From positions 1-40,780 of the forward strand of contig NZ_BADL01000106.1 in assembly GCF_000333615.1 (NCBI RefSeq): a stretch of DNA of 40,780 nucleotides, given 5' to 3'. The position numbers and the translations under genes are program-made. This stretch comes from Ideonella sp. B508-1 (GTDB taxonomy: Bacteria > Pseudomonadota > Gammaproteobacteria > Burkholderiales > Burkholderiaceae_C). Below the pieces are notes generated by a model. It saw nothing but the letters and a program-made list of their open reading frames with translations, was not told the DNA's origin and searched no databases. This document shows, one piece after another, positions 10,995-19,641 of this stretch. Numbering within the stretch: the first letter of the stretch is position 1; each line of letters starts with the position of its first letter.

Positions 10995-12392
10995 ATGTCC
11001 TCGACCGTCACGTCCACCCACTCGAACCCCACCCGCTCCGGCCGCCATGAGTCCACCGTGACCCTGGCGCTGCAGCCGGACCTGCCGGCGCACATCGGCA
11101 AGTACCGGGTGGCCTCGCGCCTGGGCACGGGGGCGACCAGCGAGGTCTTCCTGGCGCACGACCGCTTCAACGACCGGCCGGTGGCGATCAAGCGGGTGCA
11201 GGCCCGCCCCCATGCCACCGAGGTGGAGACGCGCTTCTCCAACCGCTTCTTCGCCGCCGAGGCCGCTCTGGTGGGCAAGCTCAACCACCCGAACGTGGTG
11301 CAGCTGCTCGACGCGGTGGAAGAACCCGATTCCCGCTATCTGGTGATGGAGTACGTGCCGGGCGTCACGCTGCGGCACTTTTGCAGCCCGGAGCGCCTGC
11401 TGTCGCTGGAGCAGGTGGTGGAAGTGGGCTTCAAGTGCGCGATGGCCCTGGGCTATATGTACCGCCAGGGCCTGGTGCACCGCGATGTGAAGCCGGCCAA
11501 CATCCTGGTCAGCACCGACGGCGACGACATCACCGACCTGAAGATCAGCGACTTCGGCAGCGTGCTGGACCTGGGCTCGGACCAGACCCAGATCCACCGT
11601 GTCGGCTCGCTGGCCTACATCTCGCCCGAGCAGCTCGACGGCGCCGCCGTGGACTGCCGCGCCGACATCTATTCCCTGGCCGCGGTGCTCTACCACCTGG
11701 TGTCCGGCCGCCCGCCTTTCGAGGCCGACAGCCAGGGTGCCCTGCTCAACATGATCTGGCACCGCGAACCCGACTCGCTGGTGGGCAGCCGCGAGGGCGT
11801 GACCGAGGCGCTGGACCGGGTCATCCGCGGGGCCTTGGCCAAGAAGACCGAGGACCGGCCGGCGGACTGGGACAGCTTCGCCAACCAGCTCTCGGCCCTG
11901 ATCACGAACAACGAGGTGCCGCGCGGCCCGCTGCAGCGGGTGCTGGACTCGGAGCGTTTCACCCTGTTGCGCAGCCTGGACTTCTTCACCGGCTTCGGCG
12001 ACGTGGAGCTGTGGGAGGTGGTGCACCGTGCCCGCTGGCAGCGCTTTCCGCTGGGCCACCACATCTACAAGGTGGGCCAGGAGGGGCGGCGCTTCCACAT
12101 CATCGCCCAGGGCGAGGTGGAGGTCTTCCGCGATGGGCAGAAGGTGGCCAGCTTCGGCGCCGGCACCTCGGTGGGCGAACTGGCCTACCTGGCCCCCAGC
12201 GCGGAGCTGCGCAAGCATTCGGCCGACGTGGTGGTGAGCGAGCCCTGCACCACCATTTCCTTCACGCCCGATGCGCTGGAGCAGCTCAGCGAGCGCACCC
12301 GCCACCGCTTCGACAGCGGCTTCATCCGGGTGCTGGTGCGCCGGCTGCACGAGGCCCACGAGGCCCTGCGGCATCCGCAACGCATCCTTTGA
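10995..12392 (+). CDS. Serine/threonine protein kinase with C-terminal cyclic-nucleotide-binding domain
   Basis: A 465-residue soluble Hanks-type kinase. Kinase domain, about residues 37-300: glycine loop LGTGATSEVFLAHD, ATP-anchoring Lys in VAIKRV (about 66), catalytic loop HRDVKPANIL, metal-binding DFG in KISDFGSVL, SPEQ in place of APE, and DIYSLAAVLYHLVSGRPPF. A second domain (about 325-445) has cyclic-nucleotide-binding features: GHHIYKVGQEGRRFHIIAQG, then GEVEVFRDGQKVASFGAGTSVGELAYL, a phosphate-binding-cassette-like GEL. There is no transmembrane segment, so the likely input is cAMP/c-di-GMP or another small ligand, regulating the kinase; this is inference. ATG 10995 is chosen over GTG 10989. 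No phosphatase gene is adjacent. Confidence 0.92.
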   Translation: MSSTVTSTHSNPTRSGRHESTVTLALQPDLPAHIGKYRVASRLGTGATSEVFLAHDRFNDRPVAIKRVQARPHATEVETRFSNRFFAAEAALVGKLNHPNVVQLLDAVEEPDSRYLVMEYVPGVTLRHFCSPERLLSLEQVVEVGFKCAMALGYMYRQGLVHRDVKPANILVSTDGDDITDLKISDFGSVLDLGSDQTQIHRVGSLAYISPEQLDGAAVDCRADIYSLAAVLYHLVSGRPPFEADSQGALLNMIWHREPDSLVGSREGVTEALDRVIRGALAKKTEDRPADWDSFANQLSALITNNEVPRGPLQRVLDSERFTLLRSLDFFTGFGDVELWEVVHRARWQRFPLGHHIYKVGQEGRRFHIIAQGEVEVFRDGQKVASFGAGTSVGELAYLAPSAELRKHSADVVVSEPCTTISFTPDALEQLSERTRHRFDSGFIRVLVRRLHEAHEALRHPQRIL

Positions 12393-12463
12393 CGCCTGGC
12401 CATCCCCAGGGAGGTTGAGGGTTTATCCCTCCGAGGAGGGTCAACGGGAGTGGGCCGGCCGCG

Positions 12464-12492
12464 TTGAAATGGTCAGGACGGTGTCATACGCT
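12464..12492 (+). promoter_or_regulatory. Candidate sigma-70 promoter for psiF
   Basis: TTGAAA (12464-12469) and TACGCT (12487-12492) are separated by 17 bp, about 44 bp before the psiF ATG. The -35 is a good match and the -10 a partial one. A small CCCTC/GAGGG hairpin lies just upstream (12427-12440). Confidence 0.4.
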
Positions 12493-12535
12493 TGCGGCAC
12501 TGTCCCACCCACCATCTCACCACGCAGAGGACTTC

Positions 12536-12874
12536 ATGAAGCACTTCATTCTGGCTGCCGCCCTGACTTGCGTCGCTGGCCTGGCCATGGCCCAAACCGC
12601 GGCCACCCCGGCCGCTTCCGCGCCCAAGGCCAAGACGGCGCAGCAGAGCAAGATGGGCGCCTGCAACGAGCAGGCCGGCGACAAGAAGGGCGCCGAGCGC
12701 AAGGCCTTCATGAAAGAGTGCCTGAGCGCCAAGGCCCCGGAAGCCGCGGCCTCCGGCTCGGCCAAGACCGCCCAGCAGGAAAAGATGAAGACCTGCAATG
12801 CCGACGCCAAGGCCAAGAGCCTGGCCGGCGCCGAGCGCAAGGCCTTCATGAAGGAATGCCTGAGCGCCAAGTGA
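12536..12874 (+). CDS. psiF: PsiF repeat family protein
   Basis: A 112-residue exported protein of the PsiF family, named for E. coli phosphate-starvation-inducible PsiF; molecular function unknown. A signal peptide (MKHFILAAALTCVAGLAMAQ) precedes an Ala/Pro/Lys linker and two PsiF repeats, each with TAQQxKM, a Cys-x-N or Cys-N-x motif, GAERKAFMKECLSAK and a second Cys, so each repeat could form an internal disulfide. The start at 12536 is chosen because it begins the signal peptide; upstream in-frame codons look non-coding. A strong terminator follows. Confidence 0.9.
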   Translation: MKHFILAAALTCVAGLAMAQTAATPAASAPKAKTAQQSKMGACNEQAGDKKGAERKAFMKECLSAKAPEAAASGSAKTAQQEKMKTCNADAKAKSLAGAERKAFMKECLSAK

Positions 12875-12915
12875 ACCCTGGATGGCGGCCAGAGGCCCCT
12901 CTGGCGCCAGAACGA

Positions 12916-12944
12916 CAAAGCCCGGCCGAAGCCGGGCTTTTTTC
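12916..12944 (+). terminator. Rho-independent terminator after psiF
   Basis: Stem AAGCCCGGC (12918-12926), loop CGAA, stem GCCGGGCTT (12931-12939), then a run of T to 12943. It is followed by the convergent phasin-like gene. Confidence 0.93.
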
Positions 12945-12979
12945 ATGGCGCCCCGAGTGCGGGACGCGGGCCGCGGACG

Positions 12980-13252
12980 TCACTTCTTCTGCTGCTCCAG
13001 CAGCTTGGCGTAGTCGGCCGAGACCTTCTCGACAAAGGCCACCGCCGCCTGTTGCTGTTCGGCCTGGAACTGCACCAGCTTCTCGAACTGGTCGGCCGCC
13101 ATGGCGAAGGGCGCCCCCGCGGGCCGCATCGAGTTCAGCAGGGTCTGCTGGGATTTCAGCACCATGGCCCAGGCGTCCTGCGCCTGCCGGGCGGCGGCGC
13201 GGGATTGCTCCCACAGCGTCTTGGCCATTTCCATCTGAACCTTGTCCATCAT
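12980..13252 (-). CDS. Small phasin-like helical protein
   Basis: A 90-residue protein predicted to be almost entirely helical, starting MMDKVQMEMAKTLWEQSRAA and ending in a Gln/Lys-rich helix (ADYAKLLEQQKK). The pattern of Ala, Gln and amphipathic repeats (QAQDAWAMVLKSQQTLL, FEKLVQFQAEQQQAAVAFVEK) is like the phasins that coat polyhydroxyalkanoate granules. It is shorter than classical phasins of about 180 residues, so the assignment is by resemblance only. A Shine-Dalgarno GAGGAG lies before the first ATG. No pha genes are in the window. It is convergent with psiF and divergent from the amidase. Confidence 0.6.
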   Translation of the reverse strand: MMDKVQMEMAKTLWEQSRAAARQAQDAWAMVLKSQQTLLNSMRPAGAPFAMAADQFEKLVQFQAEQQQAAVAFVEKVSADYAKLLEQQKK

Positions 13253-13425
13253 CGGGAGCTCCTCGGTCGCGTTGGTGTGAGCTCATAGGCTAGCAGGCCC
13301 CTCCCTCCGGCTCAAGCCGGAGCGTGGCCTGGCTTCGCCCCGTCGAGGTGTTACCAGCGGTGTCTGGCCCTCGGGCGGTCCGCCTCGGCTTCGATAATCG
13401 CCGCTCGATCGCTCCCCCCGCCGCC

Positions 13426-14166
13426 GTGAACCTGTTGTTCCCCTTCCGCGCCGTCGCGCGCCTGGGCCTGCTGGCCCTGAGCCTCGGCCTGCCCCTGTTG
13501 GCCGCCGCGGCCACGGTGGTCGTCGACACCGGGCACACCCCGCAGCACCCGGGCGCGCATGGCCCCGACGGTCAGGCCGAATACGGTTTCAACCTGCGCC
13601 TGTCGGACGCCGTGAGCCGCCGGCTGCGCGAGGCCGGCATCGCCGTCACCCGGGTGTCCGCCGATGGCCGCGAGATCGAGCTGCAGCAGCGCACCCAGGT
13701 CAACCCGCAGGCCGATCTGTTCGTGTCCATCCACCACGACTCGATCCAGCAGGCCTGGATCGACGCCGGCCGGCGTGGCGAATTCAAGGGCTACGCCCTG
13801 TTCGTGTCCGAGAAGAACCCCCGGGCCAGCGACAGCCTGCGCTGTGCCGAGCACCTGGGCCAGCAGATGCGGGACATCGGCGAAACGCCCTCGCTCTACC
13901 ATGCCACGCCCATTGCCGGCGAAGACCGCCCCTTGCTCAACCCCGCCCTGGGCATCCACCGCTTCGACGACCTGGTGGTGCTCAAGACGGCGACCATGCC
14001 CGCGGTGCTGATCGAAGCCGGCGTCATCGCCAACCCGGCCGAGGAATCCCGGCTGGCGCAACCCGACACGGTGGAGCGCCTGGCCGGGGCGATGGCGCGG
14101 GGCATCGCCCTGTGCCTGGCGCCCCCACCCCACCCCCCTGACACCCCAACGAGGACACCCCCATGA
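13426..14166 (+). CDS. N-acetylmuramoyl-L-alanine amidase (Amidase_3, AmiC-type)
   Basis: Zinc amidase cleaving the lactyl-amide bond between MurNAc and L-Ala in peptidoglycan, exported to the periplasm. The start is taken as GTG 13426, giving 246 residues with a signal peptide (LLFPFRAVARLGLLALSLGLP, cleavage near AAA). The Amidase_3 metal and catalytic motifs are present: VVDTGHTPQHPGAHG (first zinc His), EYGFNLRLSDAV (zinc Glu), FVSIHHDSIQQ (second zinc His) and VLIEAGVIANPAEE (catalytic Glu). It lacks an AMIN targeting domain and LysM repeats. The stop overlaps the next gene's start as ATGA, so the two are coupled. Confidence 0.92.
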   Translation: MNLLFPFRAVARLGLLALSLGLPLLAAAATVVVDTGHTPQHPGAHGPDGQAEYGFNLRLSDAVSRRLREAGIAVTRVSADGREIELQQRTQVNPQADLFVSIHHDSIQQAWIDAGRRGEFKGYALFVSEKNPRASDSLRCAEHLGQQMRDIGETPSLYHATPIAGEDRPLLNPALGIHRFDDLVVLKTATMPAVLIEAGVIANPAEESRLAQPDTVERLAGAMARGIALCLAPPPHPPDTPTRTPP

Positions 14167-14546
14167 ACAAGAAGCTCTGTCTCATCGCACTCGCCCTGGC
14201 CGGCCTGAGTTCGGCCACCCTGGCCGCAGGCTGCGGCAAGCCGCGCAACGCCTTCGACCAGGTCTATTGCGCCGGCAACCTGTTCTCGCAGACGGACAAG
14301 GACCTCAACCAGGCCTATGGCGAGCTGCGCAAGCAGCTCAACGACACCCAGAAGGACGCCCTCAAGCAGGGTCAGCTGAGCTGGATTCGCCAGCGCGATG
14401 CCGAATGCAGCGAAGAAAAGCCCAGCGGCTACTTCGTCAACCTGGACTGCGCGGTCACGATGACGCAATCCCGCCTGGACTTCCTCAAGGCCCGCGCCCG
14501 GGAATGCAGCAGCACCGGCTGCGAAAGCAGCAAGCTGGGCCAGTGA
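14163..14546 (+). CDS. LprI-like (DUF1311) secreted protein
   Basis: A 127-residue exported protein with signal peptide MNKKLCLIALALAGLSSATLA and an LprI/DUF1311-type domain: CGKPRNAFDQVYC, then FSQTDKDLNQAYGELRKQL and LSWIRQRDAECSEE, with six or seven cysteines in the mature part. The LprI family includes a mycobacterial lysozyme inhibitor; inhibition of a muramidase here is a guess from the name and from coupling to a peptidoglycan amidase (ATGA overlap with the upstream gene). It ends just before a hairpin and the convergent LysR gene. Confidence 0.85.
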   Translation: MNKKLCLIALALAGLSSATLAAGCGKPRNAFDQVYCAGNLFSQTDKDLNQAYGELRKQLNDTQKDALKQGQLSWIRQRDAECSEEKPSGYFVNLDCAVTMTQSRLDFLKARARECSSTGCESSKLGQ

Positions 14547-14553
14547 AGGCCCT

Positions 14554-14576
14554 GCGGGCGCGCTGATGGCGCCCGC
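14554..14576 (+). terminator. GC hairpin between convergent genes
   Basis: Perfect 8-bp stem GCGGGCGC / GCGCCCGC around a 7-nt loop, between the LprI-like stop and the convergent LysR stop. There is no T-run on either side; a terminator role is possible only. Confidence 0.45.
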
Positions 14577-14591
14577 GCACGCTCAGCGCAC

Positions 14592-15497
14592 TCAGCCCAT
14601 CCAGTACCGGGCGTCGCCGTAGCTGTGCTTGAGGAAGTCGATCCACAGCCGCACCCGCAGCGCCAGGTGGCGGGCGCTGGGGAAGACGGCGTAGATGCCG
14701 TTGGGCGGCGCCGCGAAGTCGTCCAGCACGCTCACCAGCCGGCCGGCCGCCAGGTCGGCCTGCACCTCCCAGGTGCTGCGCCAGGCGATGCCCAGGCCCT
14801 GCAGGCACCACTCGTGCAACACCTGGCCGTCGCTGCAGTCCAGCCGGCCACGCGGGCGCAGGTACTGCACCTCGCCGTCGATGCGGAAGGCCCAGCCGCG
14901 GGTCTGGCTGGCGTCGGAGCTCAGCGTCAGGCATTCGTGTCGCAGCAGTTCGGACGGATGCTGCGGCCGGCCGGCCCGGGCCAGGTAGACGGGTGCGGCC
15001 ACGCACAAGCGGCGGTTGTCGGCCAGGCGCACGCTGACCAGGCGCGAGTCCGGCAGGTCGCCCACCCGCACCGCGCAGTCCACCGCCTCGTTGACGATGT
15101 CCACCACCCGGTCGGACAGGTTCAATGAGAGCGTCACGTCCGGGTGCTCGGCCAGAAAGGCCGGCACCAGGGGCGCCACATGGCGGCGCCCGAAGCCGGC
15201 CGGCGCGGTCAGGCGCAAGTGGCCACTCGCTTTCACACCACCTTCGGACACGCTGGCCTCGGCGTTGTTGAAGTCGGTGATCAGGCGCTGGCAATCCTCC
15301 AGGAAGGCGCTGCCCTCGTGGGTGAGGGTGATGCGCCGGGTGGTGCGGGTCAGCAGCTTGACGCCCAGCCGGGCCTCCAGCGCGTCCATGCGCCGACCGA
15401 TGATGGCCGGTGCCACACCTTCGGCCTGGGCGGCCGCGCTGAGCGAGCCGCGGGTGGCCACGGCCACGAAGGTTTCCATCTGCTTGAGGCGGTCCAT
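14592..15497 (-). CDS. LysR-family transcriptional regulator (next to haloacid dehalogenase)
   Basis: A 301-residue LysR regulator: N-terminal winged helix-turn-helix (MDRLKQMETFVAVATRGSLS, then AAAQAEGVAPAIIGRRMDALEA, with a TRTTRRITLTHEG wing) and a C-terminal periplasmic-binding-like effector domain (LRLTAPAGFGRRHVAPLVPAF onward). It is closest in pattern to the large DsdC/AaeR-like subgroup common in Burkholderiales. It is divergent from the haloacid dehalogenase gene, with 91 bp between starts, the classic arrangement for a LysR protein that controls its neighbour. The effector is unknown. Confidence 0.93.
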   Translation of the reverse strand: MDRLKQMETFVAVATRGSLSAAAQAEGVAPAIIGRRMDALEARLGVKLLTRTTRRITLTHEGSAFLEDCQRLITDFNNAEASVSEGGVKASGHLRLTAPAGFGRRHVAPLVPAFLAEHPDVTLSLNLSDRVVDIVNEAVDCAVRVGDLPDSRLVSVRLADNRRLCVAAPVYLARAGRPQHPSELLRHECLTLSSDASQTRGWAFRIDGEVQYLRPRGRLDCSDGQVLHEWCLQGLGIAWRSTWEVQADLAAGRLVSVLDDFAAPPNGIYAVFPSARHLALRVRLWIDFLKHSYGDARYWMG

Positions 15498-15512
15498 GGG
15501 GTCAGCGCGAGG

Positions 15513-15535
15513 ATTCGATCCTTTTTGTCACGAAT
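15513..15535. promoter_or_regulatory. Candidate LysR operator in the dehalogenase/LysR divergent region
   Basis: The inverted repeat ATTCG (15513-15517) and CGAAT (15531-15535) lies in the 91-bp divergent region. A further ATCGAAT occurs at about 15567-15575. LysR sites are typically interrupted dyads, so this is a plausible but unproved operator. Confidence 0.35.
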
Positions 15536-15588
15536 CAATCGACTTCTGCGGTATCAATGTTCTGTCGAGTATCGAATAGATTGGCGAC

Positions 15589-16275
15589 ATGGAAAAGCGC
15601 CCTCCGCCCCGTGCCGTGCTCTTCGACGCCTACGGCACCCTGTTCGACGTGTACAGCGTCGGGCTGCTGGCCGAGCAGCTGTTCCCGGGCGCGGGCGAGC
15701 GCCTGGCCCAGCTCTGGCGCGACAAGCAGATCGAATACACCCGCTTGGTGTCGATGAGCGGCACCTACCAGCCCTTCTGGACCCTGACCCGCAGCGCCCT
15801 GCAGTTCAGCGCCGAGAAGCTGGGCCTGGCGCTGGCGCCCGAGGCCGAGGACCGGTTGATGAACGAGTACCGGCACCTGTCGGCCTTCCCGGAGAACCGC
15901 GAGGTGCTGCAGGCGCTGAAGGCGCGCGGCGTGCGGGCCGGCATCCTGTCCAACGGCGACCCGGAGATGCTGGCCATCGCGGTGCGCAGCGCCGGCTTCG
16001 GCGGCCTGCTGGACCCGGTGCTGAGCGTGCATGAGACCCGCCGCTTCAAGACCGACCCGGCCGCCTACCAGGTGGGCCTGGACGCACTGCAACTGCCCGC
16101 CCGCGAGATTCTCTTCGTCTCCAGCAACGGCTGGGACGCCATCGGCGCCACCTGGTTCGGCTTCACCACGCTGTGGGTGAACCGCGCCGGCGGCCCGCTG
16201 GAGCGGCTGGGCACCGAACCCACGCGCATCGGCCACAGCCTGCGCGATGTGCTCGAGTTTTTCCCCGCGGCCTGA
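15589..16275 (+). CDS. L-2-haloacid dehalogenase (haloacid dehalogenase type II)
   Basis: HAD-superfamily hydrolase of 228 residues that hydrolyses L-2-haloalkanoates such as chloroacetate to the 2-hydroxyacid. Nucleophile Asp13 is in LFDAYGTLFD. Motif II is GILSNGDP (Ser and Asn), motif III Lys is in RRFKTDPAAYQ, where the family usually has FKPDP, and motif IV is LFVSSNGWDAIGA with the SSN and Asp residues typical of L-DEX enzymes. The family Arg-equivalent is probably in LWRDKQIEYTRL. It is divergent from a LysR gene and 59 bp upstream of malate synthase G. Confidence 0.9.
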   Translation: MEKRPPPRAVLFDAYGTLFDVYSVGLLAEQLFPGAGERLAQLWRDKQIEYTRLVSMSGTYQPFWTLTRSALQFSAEKLGLALAPEAEDRLMNEYRHLSAFPENREVLQALKARGVRAGILSNGDPEMLAIAVRSAGFGGLLDPVLSVHETRRFKTDPAAYQVGLDALQLPAREILFVSSNGWDAIGATWFGFTTLWVNRAGGPLERLGTEPTRIGHSLRDVLEFFPAA

Positions 16276-16334
16276 GGCCGCCCCCCGTTTTCCTTCCCTT
16301 CCTCTTTCTTCTCTGACCGACCCGAGGTGACGAT

Positions 16335-18551
16335 ATGAACGCACGCACCCCCATCCATGGCCTGCAGGTGGCCACCGAACTCTTCCGCTTCGTCGAGGAC
16401 GAGGTGCTGCCGGGCACCGGCGTGGACGCGGCCGCCTTCTGGGCCGGCTTCGACCAGATCGTCGCCGATCTGGCGCCCAAGAACGCCGCCCTGCTGGCCG
16501 AGCGCGACCGCATCCAGGCCGAGATGGACGCCTGGCACCGCACCCACCCGGGCCCCATCACCGACATGCCGGCCTACCGCGCCTTCCTGGAGAAGATCGG
16601 CTACGTCGTGCCCGAGCCGGCCAGCGTGAGCGCCACCACCGCCAATGTGGACGCCGAGCTGGCCGTGCAGGCCGGCCCGCAGCTGGTGGTGCCCATCCTG
16701 AACGCCCGCTACGCGCTGAACGCCGCCAACGCGCGCTGGGGCAGCCTGTACGACGCGCTGTACGGCACCGACGCCATCCCCGAGACCGACGGCGCCGAGA
16801 AGGGCCGCGGCTACAACCCGGTGCGCGGCGCCAAGGTCATCGCCTTCGCCCGCCAGGTGCTGGACCAGGCCGCGCCGCTGGTCAGCGCCAGTCATGTGGA
16901 CGCCGCCGGCTACGCCATCGAGGCCGGCCAGCTGGTGGTCACGCTGAAGAACGGCACCCACACCGGCCTGGCCCACCCGGCCCAGCTGGTGGGCTACCAG
17001 GGCGAGGCCGCCGCGCCCAAGAGCGTGCTGCTGGCCCACCACGGCCTGCACCTGGACATTCAGATCGACCGCAGCACCCCGATCGGCCAGAGCGATGCCG
17101 CCGGCGTGAGCGACATCATCATGGAAGCCGCCCTGTCCACCATCCTGGACCTGGAAGACTCCGTCGCCGCGGTGGATGCCGAGGACAAGGTGCTGGCCTA
17201 CCGCAACTGGCTGGGCATCCAGCTGGGCACGCTGACCGAGGAAGTGAGCAAGGGCGGCAGCACCTTCACCCGCCGCCTGAACGCCGACCGCGTCTACACC
17301 GCGCCGAGCGGCCAGGGCACCGTCGCCCTGCACGGCCGCAGCCTGATGTTCGTGCGCAATGTCGGCCACCTGATGACCAACCCGGCCATCCTGTGGGGCG
17401 CCGAGGGCCGCGAGATCCCCGAGGGCATCCTGGACGCGGTGATCACCACCGCCATCGCCATGCATGACCTGCAACGCCATGGCCAGAACGGCATCACCAA
17501 CTCGCGCACGGGCTCGGTCTACATCGTCAAGCCCAAGATGCACGGCCCGGCCGAAGTGGCCTTCGCCGACGAGCTGTTCGGCCGCGTCGAGCAGCTGCTG
17601 GGTCTGCCGGCCAGCACCGTCAAGCTGGGCATCATGGACGAGGAGCGTCGCACCTCGGTCAACCTGAAGGCCTGCATCGCCGCGGCCGCCAGCCGCGTGG
17701 CCTTCATCAACACCGGCTTCCTGGACCGCACCGGCGACGAGATGCACACCGCCATGCTGGCCGGCCCGGTGATGCGCAAGGGCGACATCAAGGGCAGCGC
17801 CTGGATCGCCGCCTACGAGCGCCGCAACGTGCTGATCGGCCTGCAGTGCGGCCTGCGCGGCCGCGCCCAGATCGGCAAGGGCATGTGGGCCATGCCCGAC
17901 CTGATGGCCGAGATGCTCAAGCAGAAGATCGGCCACCCCAAGGCCGGCGCCAACACCGCCTGGGTGCCCAGCCCCACCGCCGCCACCCTGCACGCGCTGC
18001 ACTACCACCAGGTCAGCGTGGCCGAGGTGCAGCAGACGCTGGAAGCCGAGGCCGCCAGCATGGCCACCAGCGGCCTGCACGAGAAGCTGTTGAACGATCT
18101 GCTGACCATCCCCGTGGTGGCCCAAGCCACCTGGAGCGCCACCGAGCGCCAGCAGGAGATCGACAACAACATCCAGGGCATCCTGGGCTACGTGGTGCGC
18201 TGGATCGACCAGGGCGTGGGCTGCTCCAAGGTGCCCGACATCAACGACATCGGCCTGATGGAAGACCGCGCCACGCTGCGCATCTCCAGCCAGCACGTGG
18301 CCAACTGGCTGCACCACGGCGTGGTGAGCGAGGCGCAAGTGCGCGAGACCTTCGAGCGCATGGCCGCCAAGGTGGACCAGCAGAACGCCGGTGACCCGCT
18401 GTACCTGCCGATGGCCGGCCATGCCGAAACCAGCTTCGCCTACCGCGCGGCGCTGGACCTGGTCTTCAAGGGCCTGGCCCAGCCCAGCGGCTACACCGAG
18501 CCGCTGCTGCACGCCTGGCGCCTGAAGGTGAAGGCCGCGCGTCGCGCCTGA
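16335..18551 (+). CDS. glcB: Malate synthase G
   Basis: Condenses glyoxylate with acetyl-CoA to give malate (glyoxylate/glycolate metabolism, cytoplasmic). The 738-residue length fits the monomeric G isoform. Family landmarks include [20 protein letters not shown] in the N-terminal part, the Mg-site region [51 protein letters not shown], and the C-terminal active-site segment [20 protein letters not shown], which holds the catalytic Asp and the reactive Cys. It is preceded by the haloacid dehalogenase gene and its own GAGGTGA-type ribosome site, and followed by a strong terminator. Codon use is highly biased to C-ending codons, as in well-expressed genes. Confidence 0.97.
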   Translation: MNARTPIHGLQVATELFRFVEDEVLPGTGVDAAAFWAGFDQIVADLAPKNAALLAERDRIQAEMDAWHRTHPGPITDMPAYRAFLEKIGYVVPEPASVSATTANVDAELAVQAGPQLVVPILNARYALNAANARWGSLYDALYGTDAIPETDGAEKGRGYNPVRGAKVIAFARQVLDQAAPLVSASHVDAAGYAIEAGQLVVTLKNGTHTGLAHPAQLVGYQGEAAAPKSVLLAHHGLHLDIQIDRSTPIGQSDAAGVSDIIMEAALSTILDLEDSVAAVDAEDKVLAYRNWLGIQLGTLTEEVSKGGSTFTRRLNADRVYTAPSGQGTVALHGRSLMFVRNVGHLMTNPAILWGAEGREIPEGILDAVITTAIAMHDLQRHGQNGITNSRTGSVYIVKPKMHGPAEVAFADELFGRVEQLLGLPASTVKLGIMDEERRTSVNLKACIAAAASRVAFINTGFLDRTGDEMHTAMLAGPVMRKGDIKGSAWIAAYERRNVLIGLQCGLRGRAQIGKGMWAMPDLMAEMLKQKIGHPKAGANTAWVPSPTAATLHALHYHQVSVAEVQQTLEAEAASMATSGLHEKLLNDLLTIPVVAQATWSATERQQEIDNNIQGILGYVVRWIDQGVGCSKVPDINDIGLMEDRATLRISSQHVANWLHHGVVSEAQVRETFERMAAKVDQQNAGDPLYLPMAGHAETSFAYRAALDLVFKGLAQPSGYTEPLLHAWRLKVKAARRA

Positions 18552-18572
18552 GCCTGCACCGCTGCCGGACAC

Positions 18573-18600
18573 AGGGCCGCCCCACGGGGTGGCCCTTTTT
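18573..18600 (+). terminator. Rho-independent terminator after glcB
   Basis: Stem AGGGCC with a G-T wobble and a CCC/GGG extension, closing with GGCCCT, then TTTTT to 18600. It lies 22 bp after the malate synthase stop. Confidence 0.9.
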
Positions 18601-18612
18601 CATGGGCGACCC

Positions 18613-19374
18613 TCAGTGCCCGAAGGCGTCCCAGCCGGTCTTGAGAATCAGCAGGCTGACCACGACGATGAACACGCCGCGCACGAAGCCGGCACCGTGG
18701 CGCAGGGCCAGGCGGGTGCCCAGCAGGCTGCCGGCCACATTGGCCACCGCCAGCACCGCGGCCACCTGCCACCAGAGGTGGCCCTTGGCGATGAACAGCG
18801 CCAGCGCCGCCGCGTTGGTGGCCGTGTTGAGCAACTTGGCCGCGGCCGAGGCGTTGAGGAAGTCGTAGCCCAGCACGCGCACGAACAGGAACACGAAGAA
18901 ACTGCCGGTGCCCGGGCCGAAGAAGCCGTCGTAGAAGCCGATGGCCAGGCCGATCAGGCCGGCAGCGATGGCCTCGGCACGACCGGCCAGGCGAGGTGCG
19001 TGGACCCGGCCCAGATCCTTGCGCAGCAGGGTGTAGAGCAGGATGACCGCCAGCACGAAGGGCAAGGCGCGGCGCAGGCTGTCGGCATGCACCAGGGTCA
19101 GCGTCCAGGCGCCCACGAAGCTGCCCAGCAGGGCCGCGCCCACCGCCGGCCCCAGCGCCGCCCAGCGCAGCTGCACCCGGCGCGCGAACTGGCCGGCCGC
19201 CCAGGCCGTGCCCCAGATGGCACCGCCCTTGTTGGTGCCCATCAGCGTGGCCGGCGGGGCCGCGGGATAGGTGGCGAACAGCGCCGGCACCAGGATCAGG
19301 CCGCCACCGCCCACGATGGCATCCACACAACCGGCCAGCCCGGAGGCCGCCGCCACCAACAGCAAATCCCACAT
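18613..19374 (-). CDS. TauE/SafE family sulfite/organosulfonate exporter-like membrane protein
   Basis: A 253-residue polytopic inner-membrane protein of the TauE/SafE (DUF81) family; substrates in the family include sulfite and sulfoacetate, but the substrate here is unknown. About eight hydrophobic helices are visible. The two family repeats each carry a glycine-rich motif: VDAIVGGGGLILVPAL in the first and GFYDGFFGPGTGSFFVFLF in the second. The start is placed at ATG 19374 (MWDLLLVAAASGLAG); a 30-codon extension upstream would run through a terminator hairpin and is rejected. It is convergent with glcB. Confidence 0.92.
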   Translation of the reverse strand: MWDLLLVAAASGLAGCVDAIVGGGGLILVPALFATYPAAPPATLMGTNKGGAIWGTAWAAGQFARRVQLRWAALGPAVGAALLGSFVGAWTLTLVHADSLRRALPFVLAVILLYTLLRKDLGRVHAPRLAGRAEAIAAGLIGLAIGFYDGFFGPGTGSFFVFLFVRVLGYDFLNASAAAKLLNTATNAAALALFIAKGHLWWQVAAVLAVANVAGSLLGTRLALRHGAGFVRGVFIVVVSLLILKTGWDAFGH

Positions 19375-19426
19375 CGTCAGAGGTGCGCAAGCGCGAAACA
19401 GAGGCGCTTTGCACGCCGGAAATGAA

Positions 19427-19456
19427 CAAGGGCGCCAGCGGTGGCTGGCGCCCTTG
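19427..19456 (-). terminator. Strong hairpin between GMC oxidoreductase and TauE genes
   Basis: Perfect 13-bp stem CAAGGGCGCCAGC / GCTGGCGCCCTTG with a 4-nt loop. On the minus strand it is followed by TTCATTT, so it may terminate transcripts of the GMC gene. The rest of the 267-bp gap (19375-19641) contains a weaker GGGCTG/CAGCCC dyad (19509-19537) followed on the plus strand by GGTTTTTG, and no gene that I can see. Confidence 0.6.
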
Positions 19457-19641
19457 ATTGTCACATTGTGACGCTCCGGTCAGGTTCCGGTTGTCGGTCC
19501 CGCCGGATGGGCTGGCTTGAGTTCTGAGTCTCAGCCCAACGGTTTTTGTCTCCTCGGCCCCCTACAGCAGCGCACCACGCAGGGGCTTATCGCTGAGAGT
19601 GGACGCACTTTAATGGCGCGGGGACGGGAGGCACATCAGGG

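Noticed and set aside
12631-12874. Tandem DNA repeat in psiF
   Set aside because: The two similar segments are the normal two PsiF protein repeats, not a mobile or unstable DNA repeat.
16065-18572. 835-codon open frame antisense to malate synthase
   Set aside because: Composition is His/Gly/Val/Ala-rich shadow sequence typical of the antisense frame of GC-rich genes; the plus-strand frame has clear GlcB homology.
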